64,000 nt of DNA. Source: Streptomyces bauhiniae (GTDB lineage: Bacteria > Actinomycetota > Actinomycetes > Streptomycetales > Streptomycetaceae). Position 1 is the stretch's first letter; the number at the start of each line of letters is the position of its first letter. The position numbers and the translations under genes are program-made. The notes under the pieces were generated by a model. The model saw nothing but the letters and a program-made list of their open reading frames with translations. It made no database searches and was not told where the DNA came from. This document shows positions 17,395 to 25,357 of the stretch, in pieces. The stretch lies in contig NZ_SRRT01000004.1 in the NCBI RefSeq assembly GCF_004784475.1, forward strand, positions 310,001 through 374,000. Reading direction: 5' to 3'.

Positions 17395-18729
17395 ATGAAG
17401 CAACGCGGCAGACACCGCAGGCGCAGACGGGGCGTGGCGTTGCGCGCGGCCCTCACCGGGACCGGACTGGCGCTCACCGCGGCGGCCACGCTGATCAGCA
17501 CCTCCCAGGCCGAGGTCGCCGGGAACCCCGGCGCGCTCAAGCCGCTCACCTCCGCCTCCGACACCGCCCCGCTGCGTCTCCAGGAGCGCCTGGAGCCCGC
17601 CCCCGTGCTGAACCGCCTCTCCGCCGCCATGGGCCGCCCGGTCGGCGTGGACACCGTGCTCGGCGACGCCGACCGCCGGATGCGGACGGGCGCCGACTGC
17701 GCGGGCGACGACCGCTCCTCGCTGCCGCTGACCCCCGAGGCCACCCGTTCGTACTGCTGGGACCCGGCCGACACCGCCGACACCGCCTGGCGCCCCGCCG
17801 CCGTGACCACCTCCGGCGACGCCGACGAGGACGGCGTCTGGGGCAGCCACCGGGTCGTGCTCACCGGCTGGACGCACGCCACCGATACCGGCCGCGCGGC
17901 CGAACGCGGCCTGACCCGCGTCGCGTTCACGAATCTCGACGACCCCGCCCGCCCGGTCTACCGCTGGGTCCTGCTGGTGGTGCCGGTCGACGGCGGCCGG
18001 GACTACCGGCCCCTGACCTCGGGCGTCTCCGGCATGGTCTGGAACCACGGCAAGCTGCTGGTCACCACCTCCGACGGCGGCGCCGAGGCGCTCTACGTCT
18101 ACGACCTGGACCGCATCCAGCGCACCACCACCAACGAGCCCGCCGTCGGCCGGGTGCCGCACGGCTGGTCGGCCGCCGGGTACCGGTACGTACTGCCCGC
18201 CGTGGGCTCCTACCGCTACACCCGCGGCCGCTGCGAGGGCGGCCGCCCACCCTGTCCCGGCCCGCTGGCGCTGGACCGGAGCACCGCCCCGGACAGCCTG
18301 GTCGCGGCCGAGCGCACCTCCCCGGACGGCGCCCGCCGCGCCCGGCTGTGGCGGTACGCGTTCAGCGCCGCCCCCGCGCGAGCCGGCCTGCTCGCCACCG
18401 ACTCCGCCGGGCACACCGACGCCGTCGAGGTGTTCCGGACCAAGGCGCGCGGGGTGCGGGGCGTGCTGTCGTACCGGCACGCCGGGGCGGAGGGCGCCTC
18501 CTGGTACACCGGCCAGTTGCCCGGCGCCGAGGACGGCCGGGGCGGGCTGTGGCGGCAGGACGCGGACGGCGCGAAGGGGGCCCGCTGCGGGTCGGACGGC
18601 TCGCACCACTGCTGGACCGAGTCGGCGGTGTCGCTGTCGTACTGGCAGGAGACCGGCGAGGTGTGGTCGCTGTCGGACCGGATGCTGTTCGCGGTCCCGC
18701 TGGCCTCGCTGGAACGCTCGCTGGACTGA
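17395..18729 (+). CDS. Secreted or membrane-anchored protein of unknown function
   Basis: 444 residues, ATG with GGGAGGAGA. The N-terminus has a run of basic residues (KQRGRHRRRRRG) and a hydrophobic stretch (ALTGTGLALTAAATLI), a signal peptide or membrane anchor. The rest has no recognised domain. Tryptophan- and aspartate-rich segments such as CWDPADTADTAWRPAAV and repeated TSDGGAEALYVYDLDRI units hint at a beta-propeller-like fold. Six cysteines are spaced along the exported part and may form disulfides. It stands alone between the GAF regulator and a GNAT gene. Confidence 0.7.
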   Translation: MKQRGRHRRRRRGVALRAALTGTGLALTAAATLISTSQAEVAGNPGALKPLTSASDTAPLRLQERLEPAPVLNRLSAAMGRPVGVDTVLGDADRRMRTGADCAGDDRSSLPLTPEATRSYCWDPADTADTAWRPAAVTTSGDADEDGVWGSHRVVLTGWTHATDTGRAAERGLTRVAFTNLDDPARPVYRWVLLVVPVDGGRDYRPLTSGVSGMVWNHGKLLVTTSDGGAEALYVYDLDRIQRTTTNEPAVGRVPHGWSAAGYRYVLPAVGSYRYTRGRCEGGRPPCPGPLALDRSTAPDSLVAAERTSPDGARRARLWRYAFSAAPARAGLLATDSAGHTDAVEVFRTKARGVRGVLSYRHAGAEGASWYTGQLPGAEDGRGGLWRQDADGAKGARCGSDGSHHCWTESAVSLSYWQETGEVWSLSDRMLFAVPLASLERSLD

Positions 18730-18787
18730 GCCGTGACCTGGCCGCCGACGATCGACAGGCCCGTGGGCGGGATGATTCCCTGAGCCC

Positions 18788-19366
18788 ATGAGCAGCGTCC
18801 CTGTCACCACCTGGTCCCTGGAACAGACCTCGCCGTCCGACCTCCTGCCCGCAGCGGCCCCCGAGGGCGACGCGGTGCGGATCGTACGGGCCGAGGTGCC
18901 GTCCCCCGAGTTCAGCCGGTTCCTGTACGCCTCGGTCGGCGGCGACATCCGCTGGACCGACCGGCTCGGCTGGACCCACGCCCGGTGGGCGGAGTACCTG
19001 GGGCGGCCCGGCGTGGAGACCTGGGTGGCGTACGAGCGGGGCACGCCCGCCGGGTACGTCGAGCTGGAGGCGACCGGGGAGGGCGTGGTGGAGATCGCCT
19101 ACTTCGGGCTGCTGCCCGCGTTCCGGGGGCGCCGGATCGGGGGGCACCTGTTGTCGTTCGGTACGGCGCGCGCCTGGGACCTGGCGGACCGGTGGCCGGA
19201 TCTCGCCCCGGTGAAGCGGGTGTGGCTCCACACGTGCAGCAAGGACGGCCCGTACGCGCTGGACAACTATCTGCGGCGCGGCTTCACCCTGTTCGACACG
19301 AAGGTGGAGCTGGAGGCGGACCTCCCGACGCCGGGACCGTGGCCCGGTGCGTTCCTGGGCGACTGA
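18788..19366 (+). CDS. GNAT-family N-acetyltransferase
   Basis: 192 residues, ATG start. The acetyl-CoA-binding motif A is at VEIAYFGLLPAFRGRRIGGHLLSFG (R/Q-x-x-G-x-G/A type), followed by a motif-B-like VWLHTCSKDGPYALDNYLRRGF. The single domain fills the protein. Substrate unknown. A gap of 57 bases separates it from the preceding exported-protein gene, so they may be co-transcribed. The sulfur operon begins about 100 bases downstream on the same strand. Confidence 0.85.
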   Translation: MSSVPVTTWSLEQTSPSDLLPAAAPEGDAVRIVRAEVPSPEFSRFLYASVGGDIRWTDRLGWTHARWAEYLGRPGVETWVAYERGTPAGYVELEATGEGVVEIAYFGLLPAFRGRRIGGHLLSFGTARAWDLADRWPDLAPVKRVWLHTCSKDGPYALDNYLRRGFTLFDTKVELEADLPTPGPWPGAFLGD

Positions 19367-19392
19367 GCGGAACCCACCCCTCACCCGCGTCT

Positions 19393-19433
19393 CACCATTC
19401 AGAATAGATCCGTCCATATGCCGGACAATGGTG
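19393..19433 (+). promoter_or_regulatory. Spaced inverted repeat upstream of the sulfur operon leader
   Basis: CACCATT and AATGGTG face each other across 27 bases, immediately upstream of the leader ORF, in a locally AT-richer stretch (AGAATAGATCC, CATATG). The stretch probably contains the operon promoter; GACAAT at 19424-19429 is a candidate -10. An operator for a sulfur-responsive regulator is possible. No -35 box is convincing. Confidence 0.35.
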
Positions 19434-19467
19434 GACTGCCCGGAGACGTGCGTGACACGCTGCCGTC

Positions 19468-19551
19468 ATGTCTGGAACTGGAATCGCCCTGGTGAGTCGA
19501 CGCCACGTCGACCTCGGCCGCATGTCCAGCGCCATGTGTCGGGCGAGCTGA
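19468..19551 (+). CDS. Short leader peptide ORF upstream of sulfite reductase
   Basis: 27 residues, beginning MSGTGIALVSRRHVDLGR and ending SSAMCRAS. The core RRHVDLxRxxSAxC is one I recognise from short ORFs annotated as putative leader peptides before sulfur genes in actinobacteria; related cysteine-coding leader ORFs act as cysteine-responsive attenuators in mycobacteria. Here the cysteine codon (TGT) is the fourth from the end. No SD is visible at a proper distance, so it may be translated from a leaderless or near-leaderless mRNA. A strong hairpin lies 60 bases downstream, before the sulfite reductase ATG. Ribosome stalling at the Cys codon when cysteine is scarce would be the expected control. 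Confidence 0.75.
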   Translation: MSGTGIALVSRRHVDLGRMSSAMCRAS

Positions 19552-19611
19552 GCACTCCAGCACCGCCGACCTCTTTCTCCACCCCCGTTCAGCGCAACGC
19601 CGCGCAGGTAT

Positions 19612-19650
19612 GCCCGCGTGCGTACATGCGCGCAGGCCAGAGCCGATTTT
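19612..19650 (+). terminator. Attenuator-like hairpin before sulfite reductase
   Basis: GCCCGCGTGCG facing TGCGCGCAGGC around a TACA loop (one mismatch, two G-U pairs) forms a strong stem at 19612-19637, followed after eight bases by ATTTT at 19646-19650. It is 27 bases before the ATG. Its position after a cysteine-type leader ORF fits a conditional terminator. An upstream GCCGCGCAGG at 19600-19607 could compete for pairing. Confidence 0.5.
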
Positions 19651-19676
19651 CCGCCTGTTCCTAAGGACGTAGAACC

Positions 19677-21374
19677 ATGGCCCCCAGTCCCCAGGACCCC
19701 GCTGCCGCCGCGCCCCGCCGCAAGGTGAGTCGTCACCGTGGTGAGGGCCAGTGGGCGGCCGGACACCACACCCCGCTCAACGGCAACGAACAGTTCAAGA
19801 AGGACGACGACGGTCTCAATGTGCGGACACGCATTGAGACGATCTACTCCAAGCGGGGCTTCGACTCCATCGACCCCAACGACCTGCGCGGCCGCATGCG
19901 CTGGTGGGGTCTGTACACCCAGCGCAAGCCCGGTATCGACGGCGGCAAGACCGCCGTGCTCGAACCGGAGGAGCTGGACGACAAGTACTTCATGCTGCGC
20001 GTCCGCATCGACGGCGGCCGGCTGACCACCGCCCAGTTGCGCGTGATCGGCGAGATCTCGCAGGAGTTCGCGCGCGGCACCGCCGACATCACCGACCGGC
20101 AGAACATCCAGTTGCACTGGATCAGGATCGAGGACGTGCCCGAGATCTGGCGGCGCCTGGAGGACGTCGGGCTGTCCACCACCGAGGCGTGCGGCGACAC
20201 CCCGCGCGTGATCCTCGGCTCGCCGGTCGCGGGCATCGCCGAGGACGAGATCATCGACGGCACCCCGGCCATCGAGGAGATCCAGCGCCGGGTCATCGGC
20301 AACAAGGCGTTCTCCAACCTCCCCCGCAAGTTCAAGTCCGCGATCTCGGGCTCGCCCCTGCTGGACGTGGCGCACGAGATCAACGACATCGCGCTCGTCG
20401 GCGTCGAACACCCCGAGCACGGACCAGGGTTCGACCTGTGGGTGGGCGGCGGACTGTCCACCAACCCGAAGATCGGCGTCCGGCTGGGCGCCTGGGTGCC
20501 GCTCGACGAGGTGGCCGATGTCCACGAGGGCGTCATCTCGATCTTCCGGGACTACGGCTACCGCAGGCTCCGCAACCGCGCCCGGCTGAAGTTCCTGGTC
20601 GCGGACTGGGGCCCGGAGAAGTTCCGCCAGGTGCTGGAGGACGAGTACCTCGGCCGCAAGCTGATCGACGGCCCGGCGCCCGAGCAGCCGGTGGAGCGCT
20701 GGCGCGACCACGTCGGTGTGCACCGCCAGCGCGACGGCCGCTTCTACGTCGGATTCGCCCCGCGCGTCGGCCGGGTCGACGGTGCCACCCTGGCGAAGAT
20801 CGCCGGGGTCGCGGAGGAGCACGGCTCCGGCCGGGTCCGTACCACCACCGAGCAGAAGATGATCGTGCTGGACGTCGAGGGCGACCAGGTCGACTCCCTC
20901 GTCGCCGGTCTCGAGGCGCTGGACCTCCGGGTCACCCCCTCGTCGTTCCGGCGGGGCACGATGGCCTGCACCGGCATCGAGTTCTGCAAGCTGGCCATCG
21001 TCGAGACCAAGGCGCGCGGCAGCGCCCTCATCGACGAACTGGAGCGCCGCCTGCCGGAGTTCGACGAGCCGATCACCATCAACCTCAACGGCTGCCCGAA
21101 CGCCTGCGCCCGTATCCAGGTGGCGGACATCGGTCTCAAGGGCCAGTTGGTCGTGGACGAGGACGGCAACCAGGTCGAGGGCTACCAGGTGCACCTGGGC
21201 GGCGCGCTCGGTCTGGAGGCGGGCTTCGGCCGCAAGGTGCGCGGTCTGAAGGTGACGTCGAAGGAGCTGCCCGACTACGTCGAGCGCGTCCTGCGCCGCT
21301 TCGAGGCCGAGCGCGCCGACGGCGAGCGGTTCGCCGTGTGGGCCGCGCGGGCCAGCGAGGAGGCGCTGTCGTGA
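19677..21374 (+). CDS. sir: Assimilatory sulfite reductase (siroheme, ferredoxin-dependent type)
   Basis: 565 residues, ATG with AAGGA upstream. It reduces sulfite to sulfide with six electrons, using siroheme coupled to a 4Fe-4S cluster. The cluster ligands are Cys431 and Cys437 (ACTGIEFC) and Cys473 and Cys477 (NGCPNAC), the CX5C...CX3C signature shared with nitrite reductase. Two ferredoxin-like half domains (about 70-140 and 340-410) are recognisable by TTAQLRVIGEISQEF and its counterpart. The operon is purely sulfur-related, so sulfite rather than nitrite is the substrate. Its stop overlaps the GTG of the zinc-ribbon gene. Confidence 0.93.
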   Translation: MAPSPQDPAAAAPRRKVSRHRGEGQWAAGHHTPLNGNEQFKKDDDGLNVRTRIETIYSKRGFDSIDPNDLRGRMRWWGLYTQRKPGIDGGKTAVLEPEELDDKYFMLRVRIDGGRLTTAQLRVIGEISQEFARGTADITDRQNIQLHWIRIEDVPEIWRRLEDVGLSTTEACGDTPRVILGSPVAGIAEDEIIDGTPAIEEIQRRVIGNKAFSNLPRKFKSAISGSPLLDVAHEINDIALVGVEHPEHGPGFDLWVGGGLSTNPKIGVRLGAWVPLDEVADVHEGVISIFRDYGYRRLRNRARLKFLVADWGPEKFRQVLEDEYLGRKLIDGPAPEQPVERWRDHVGVHRQRDGRFYVGFAPRVGRVDGATLAKIAGVAEEHGSGRVRTTTEQKMIVLDVEGDQVDSLVAGLEALDLRVTPSSFRRGTMACTGIEFCKLAIVETKARGSALIDELERRLPEFDEPITINLNGCPNACARIQVADIGLKGQLVVDEDGNQVEGYQVHLGGALGLEAGFGRKVRGLKVTSKELPDYVERVLRRFEAERADGERFAVWAARASEEALS

Positions 21375-21553
21375 GCGAGCGTGCCGCACCGTTCCACTGC
21401 CCCTACTGCGGGGACGAGGACCTGCGCCCGAGCGAGGAGGGCCACGGCGCCTGGGAATGCGGAGCCTGCAATCGCGCCTTTCAGCTCAAGTTCCTCGGGC
21501 TGCTCGCCCGGGGGCTGAAGCGGGGCGACGACGGAGGGGACGACCGGATATGA
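21371..21553 (+). CDS. 60-aa zinc-ribbon protein coupled to sulfite reductase and CysH
   Basis: 60 residues, GTG overlapping the sulfite reductase stop (GTGA), with its own stop overlapping the cysH ATG (ATGA). Two CxxC knuckles (CPYC and CGAC), 19 residues apart, form a small rubredoxin-like or zinc-ribbon fold. A basic tail (FLGLLARGLKRG) follows, ending in an acidic GDDGGDD. Double overlap means fixed stoichiometry with both enzymes, suggesting a role in electron transfer, cluster assembly or complex formation. No function can be assigned from sequence. Confidence 0.8.
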   Translation: MSERAAPFHCPYCGDEDLRPSEEGHGAWECGACNRAFQLKFLGLLARGLKRGDDGGDDRI

Positions 21554-22260
21554 CGACCGCTCAGAAAGAGCGCACCGAGGACGAGTTGAGGGAACTGGCC
21601 GAGCGCGCCGGCCGTGAGCTGGAGGACGCCTCCGCGCTGGACGTACTGCGCTGGGCGGTGGACACCTTCGGCGAGAAGTTCTGCGTGACCTCCTCCATGG
21701 AGGACGCCGTGGTGGCCCACCTGGCCTCGCGGGTGCGGCCCGGCGTGGACGTGGTGTTCCTCGACACCGGCTACCACTTCCCGGAGACCATCGGCACCCG
21801 GGACGCCGTCGACGCCGTGATGGACGTCAACGTGGTCACGCTCACCCCCGAGAAGACCGTCGCCGAGCAGGACGCGGAGCACGGGCCCCGGCTGCACGAC
21901 CGCGACCCCGACCTGTGCTGCGCCCTGCGCAAAGTGCAGCCGCTGGAGGCGGGCCTGACGGAGTATCAGGCGTGGGCGACCGGACTGCGCCGGGACGAGT
22001 CGCCGACGCGGGCGAACACCCCGGTCGTCGGCTGGGACGCCCGGCGCCGCAAGGTCAAGGTCTCCCCCATCGCCCGCTGGACCCAGGACGACGTGGACGC
22101 CTATGTCGCCGAACACGGCGTGCTCACCAACCCGTTGCTGATGGACGGCTACGCCTCGGTGGGCTGCGCCCCCTGCACCCGGCGGGTGCTGGAGGGCGAG
22201 GACGCGCGGGCCGGCCGCTGGGCCGGGCGGGGCAAGACCGAGTGCGGGCTGCACGGATGA
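21550..22260 (+). CDS. cysH: Adenylyl-sulfate (APS) reductase, iron-sulfur type
   Basis: 236 residues. It reduces adenylyl sulfate to sulfite and AMP using thioredoxin. The paired cysteines Cys123-Cys124 with Cys206 and Cys209 (GCAPC) are the 4Fe-4S ligands that mark the APS-reducing type. The catalytic cysteine is Cys232 in ECGLHG at the C-terminus. The PP-loop-like VTSSMEDAVV and FLDTGYHFPET motifs bind the nucleotide. Because an APS kinase (CysC) is encoded next door, PAPS is probably also made here, perhaps for sulfotransferases. ATGA overlap with the zinc ribbon upstream. Confidence 0.93.
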   Translation: MTTAQKERTEDELRELAERAGRELEDASALDVLRWAVDTFGEKFCVTSSMEDAVVAHLASRVRPGVDVVFLDTGYHFPETIGTRDAVDAVMDVNVVTLTPEKTVAEQDAEHGPRLHDRDPDLCCALRKVQPLEAGLTEYQAWATGLRRDESPTRANTPVVGWDARRRKVKVSPIARWTQDDVDAYVAEHGVLTNPLLMDGYASVGCAPCTRRVLEGEDARAGRWAGRGKTECGLHG

Positions 22261-22289
22261 CGACCGATCGATACGAGGAGCGAGAACAC

Positions 22290-22826
22290 GTGACGACCGG
22301 AGCCACCGTCTGGCTCACTGGTCTGCCGAGCGCCGGCAAGACCACCATCGCCACCGAACTGGCCGGCAGGCTGCGCGCCGAGGGCCGGCGCGTGGAGGTG
22401 CTCGACGGCGACGAGATCCGCGAGTTCCTCTCGGCCGGGCTCGGCTTCGCCCGCGAGGACCGGCACACCAACGTCCAGCGCATCGGCTTCGTGGCCGAAC
22501 TCCTCGCCCGCAACGGCGTATTGGCGCTGGTCCCGGTGATCGCGCCCTACGCCGACAGCCGTGAGGCGGTGCGCAAGCGGCACGCGGCGAACGGCACCCC
22601 GTACCTGGAGGTCCATGTGGCGACCCCGGTCGAGGTGTGCGGCGAGCGGGACGTGAAGGGGCTGTACGCCCGGCAGGCGGCGGGCGAGCTGACCGGGCTC
22701 ACCGGCGTGGACGACCCGTACGAGGAGCCGGTGGCGCCGGATCTCCGGATCGAGACGCAGGGACAGAGCGTCACGCAGTCGGCGGCCGCGGTGCACGCCC
22801 TGCTCGGCGAGAGGGGACTGGCATGA
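22290..22826 (+). CDS. cysC: Adenylyl-sulfate kinase
   Basis: 178 residues from the GTG that has GAGGAG nine bases upstream and gives the usual TTGATVWLTGLPSAGK N-terminus. An in-frame ATG at 22257 overlapping the cysH stop would add 11 residues and is the alternative. It phosphorylates APS to PAPS. The P-loop GLPSAGKTT, DGDEIREFLSAGLGF and the APS-binding REDRHTNVQRI segment are intact. The ATGA overlap with cysD keeps it in the translational chain. Confidence 0.92.
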   Translation: MTTGATVWLTGLPSAGKTTIATELAGRLRAEGRRVEVLDGDEIREFLSAGLGFAREDRHTNVQRIGFVAELLARNGVLALVPVIAPYADSREAVRKRHAANGTPYLEVHVATPVEVCGERDVKGLYARQAAGELTGLTGVDDPYEEPVAPDLRIETQGQSVTQSAAAVHALLGERGLA

Positions 22827-23767
22827 CGACCGTCGCCAAGGTGACGGGTGGCGGCGAGGGTACGGACAGCCCGTACGCCCTCTCCCACCTGGACGCGCTG
22901 GAGTCCGAGGCGGTGCACATCTTCCGCGAGGTGGCAGGCGAGTTCGAGAACCCGGTGATCCTGTTCTCCGGGGGCAAGGACTCGATCGTCATGCTCCACC
23001 TCGCGCTGAAGGCGTTCGCGCCGGCGGCCGTGCCCTTCGCCCTGCTTCATGTGGACACCGGACACAACTTCCCCGAGGTGCTGGAGTACCGGGACCGTGT
23101 GGTGGCCGCACATGGGCTGCGCCTCCATGTGGCCTCCGTACAGGACTACATCGACCGGGGTGTGCTCAAGGAACGTCCCGACGGCACCCGGAACCCGCTG
23201 CAGACGCTGCCGCTGACGGAGAAGATCCAGAGCGAGCGGTTCGACGCGGTCTTCGGCGGCGGCCGGCGCGACGAGGAGAAGGCCCGCGCCAAGGAGCGGG
23301 TGTTCTCGCTGCGCGACGAGTTCTCCCAGTGGGACCCGCGCCGCCAGCGCCCGGAGCTGTGGAACCTGTACAACGGCCGCCACGCGCCCGGTGAGCACGT
23401 CCGGGTGTTCCCGCTGTCCAACTGGACCGAGCTGGACGTGTGGCAGTACATCGCCCGCGAGTCCATCGAGCTGCCGGAGATCTACTTCGCGCACGAGCGC
23501 GAGGTCTTCTCCCGCAGCGGCATGTGGCTGACCGCCGGCGAGTGGGGCGGCCCGAAGGACACCGAGCCGGTCCAGACGCGGCTGGTGCGCTACCGCACGG
23601 TGGGCGACATGTCCTGCACGGGCGCCGTCGACTCCGACGCGACCACGCTGGAGGCGGTCATCACCGAGATCGCCGCGTCCCGGCTCACCGAGCGGGGCGC
23701 CACCCGCGCCGACGACAAGCTCTCCGAGGCCGCGATGGAAGACCGCAAGCGCGAGGGGTACTTCTGA
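22823..23767 (+). CDS. cysD: Sulfate adenylyltransferase subunit 2
   Basis: 314 residues, ATG overlapping the cysC stop. CysD forms APS from sulfate and ATP, driven by GTP hydrolysis in CysN. The PP-loop ILFSGGKDSIVMLHLA, LHVDTGHNFPEVLEYRD and FGGGRRDEEKARAKER are the standard ATP-pyrophosphatase signatures. The C-terminus (CTGAVDSDATTLEAVI, KREGYF) matches family length. Only two bases separate its stop from the cysN ATG, so the two subunits are produced together. Confidence 0.95.
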   Translation: MTTVAKVTGGGEGTDSPYALSHLDALESEAVHIFREVAGEFENPVILFSGGKDSIVMLHLALKAFAPAAVPFALLHVDTGHNFPEVLEYRDRVVAAHGLRLHVASVQDYIDRGVLKERPDGTRNPLQTLPLTEKIQSERFDAVFGGGRRDEEKARAKERVFSLRDEFSQWDPRRQRPELWNLYNGRHAPGEHVRVFPLSNWTELDVWQYIARESIELPEIYFAHEREVFSRSGMWLTAGEWGGPKDTEPVQTRLVRYRTVGDMSCTGAVDSDATTLEAVITEIAASRLTERGATRADDKLSEAAMEDRKREGYF

Positions 23768-23769
23768 CC

Positions 23770-25101
23770 ATGAGCACCATCACCGCCGAGGCGCTGTCGG
23801 CCACCACCCTGCTCCGGTTCGCCACCGCAGGCTCCGTCGACGACGGCAAGTCCACCCTGGTCGGACGGCTGCTGCACGACTCCAAGTCGGTCCTGGTGGA
23901 CCAACTGGAGGCCGTGGAGCGGGCGTCCGCGAGCCGGGGCCAGGAGGCGCCGGACCTGGCGCTGCTCACCGACGGCCTGCGGGCCGAGCGCGAGCAGGGC
24001 ATCACCATCGACGTGGCCTACCGCTACTTCGCCACCCCGCGCCGCCGCTTCATCCTGGCCGACACGCCGGGCCATGTGCAGTACACCCGGAACATGGTCA
24101 CCGGCGCCTCCACCGCCGAGCTGACCGTGGTCCTGGTCGACGCCCGCAACGGCGTGGTCGAGCAGACCCGCCGCCACGCGGCCATCGCCGCCCTGCTGCG
24201 CGTGCCGCACGTGGTGCTCGCGGTGAACAAGATGGACCTGGTCGGCTACGAGGAGAGTGTCTTCGCCGCCATCGCCGAGGAGTTCACGGCGTACGCGACC
24301 GAGCTGGGCGTCCCCGAGGTCACCGCGATCCCGATCTCGGCGCTCGCCGGGGACAACGTGGTCGACGCCTCCGCCCGGATGGACTGGTACGGCGGCCCGA
24401 CCGTGCTGGAGCACCTGGAGACGGTGCCGGTCAGCCACGACCTGGCGCACTGCCACGCCCGGCTGCCGGTGCAGTACGTGATCCGCCCGCAGACCGCCGA
24501 ACTCCCCGACTACCGGGGGTACGCCGGGCAGATCGCGGCCGGCACCTTCCGGGTCGGCGAGGAGGTCACGGTGCTGCCGTCCGGCCGCACCTCCACCATC
24601 GCCGGGATCGACCTGCTGGGCGAGCCGGTCGACGTCGCGTGGACCACCCAGTCGGTGACCGTGCTGCTCGCGGACGACGTGGACGTCTCGCGCGGCGACC
24701 TGATCGTGCCGAGCAAGGACGCGCCCGCGACCACGCAGGACGTGGAGGCGACCGTCTGCCATGTGGCCGACCAGCCGCTGACCGTCGGCCACCGGGTGCT
24801 GCTCAAGCACGGCACCCGCACGGTCAAGGCGATCGTCAAGGACATCCCGTCCCGGCTCACCCTGGCCGACCTGTCCCTGCACCCGCATCCGGGGACGCTC
24901 GCCGCCAACGACATCGGCCGGGTGAAGATCCGTACCGCCGAGCCGCTGCCGGTCGACTCCTACGCCGACTCGCGCCGCACCGGCTCCTTCATCCTGATCG
25001 ACCCCAGCGACGGCACCACCCTCACCGCGGGCATGGTCGGCGAGTCCTTCGCCGCGCCCGAGCCGGTGACGGAGGGCGACGACGACGGGTGGGACTTCTG
25101 A
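23770..25101 (+). CDS. cysN: Sulfate adenylyltransferase subunit 1, GTPase
   Basis: 443 residues. EF-Tu-like GTPase motifs: G1 GSVDDGKST near the N-terminus, an AEREQGITIDVAYRYF switch, G3 DTPGHVQYTRNM, G4 NKMD. Two beta-barrel domains follow (RPQTAELPDYRGYAGQI, GHRVLLKHGTRTVKAIV). The C-terminal CysC fusion found in some bacteria is absent, in line with the separate cysC gene. It forms a heterodimer with CysD and couples GTP hydrolysis to APS synthesis. Confidence 0.95.
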   Translation: MSTITAEALSATTLLRFATAGSVDDGKSTLVGRLLHDSKSVLVDQLEAVERASASRGQEAPDLALLTDGLRAEREQGITIDVAYRYFATPRRRFILADTPGHVQYTRNMVTGASTAELTVVLVDARNGVVEQTRRHAAIAALLRVPHVVLAVNKMDLVGYEESVFAAIAEEFTAYATELGVPEVTAIPISALAGDNVVDASARMDWYGGPTVLEHLETVPVSHDLAHCHARLPVQYVIRPQTAELPDYRGYAGQIAAGTFRVGEEVTVLPSGRTSTIAGIDLLGEPVDVAWTTQSVTVLLADDVDVSRGDLIVPSKDAPATTQDVEATVCHVADQPLTVGHRVLLKHGTRTVKAIVKDIPSRLTLADLSLHPHPGTLAANDIGRVKIRTAEPLPVDSYADSRRTGSFILIDPSDGTTLTAGMVGESFAAPEPVTEGDDDGWDF

Positions 25102-25103
25102 CC

Positions 25104-25208
25104 ATGCGGGCCACCGAGGTCTTCTCGACGTTCGCCAAGGAGGGCGGCCGCATCGGCAGCGGCGCGCTCGGCTCCGGGCAGGGCGGGGTCGCACGATGTG
25201 CGCGCTGA
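25104..25208 (+). CDS. Possible 34-aa ORF after cysN
   Basis: ATG two bases after the cysN stop, the same TGACC-ATG junction as between cysD and cysN. 34 residues, Gly- and Arg-rich (RATEVFSTFAKEGGRIGSGA, then a GGVARCAR end). No family recognised. It may be a small translated gene, or a remnant of a gene now lost. Between its stop and the sulfonate-binding protein gene (25209-25357) I see no further gene. Confidence 0.35.
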   Translation: MRATEVFSTFAKEGGRIGSGALGSGQGGVARCAR

Positions 25209-25357
25209 CGTACGCGCACCGCTCGCGCGCCCTGCTCCCCCACGCAATGCCCTCCTCCCACCCGACGACGTCCCGGTTGCGACGACGAAGACCCATCGAC
25301 CTCCCGGCCACGGCCTGACCGCCGTGACCGCCGGGCCGACGAGAGGAAACGCCTCCC

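Noticed and set aside
15772..19044. A 1090-codon minus-strand open frame opposite the GAF regulator, exported protein and GNAT genes
   Set aside because: Shadow frame: wrong third-position GC pattern, Arg/Gly/Pro-rich, spans three real genes and their promoters.
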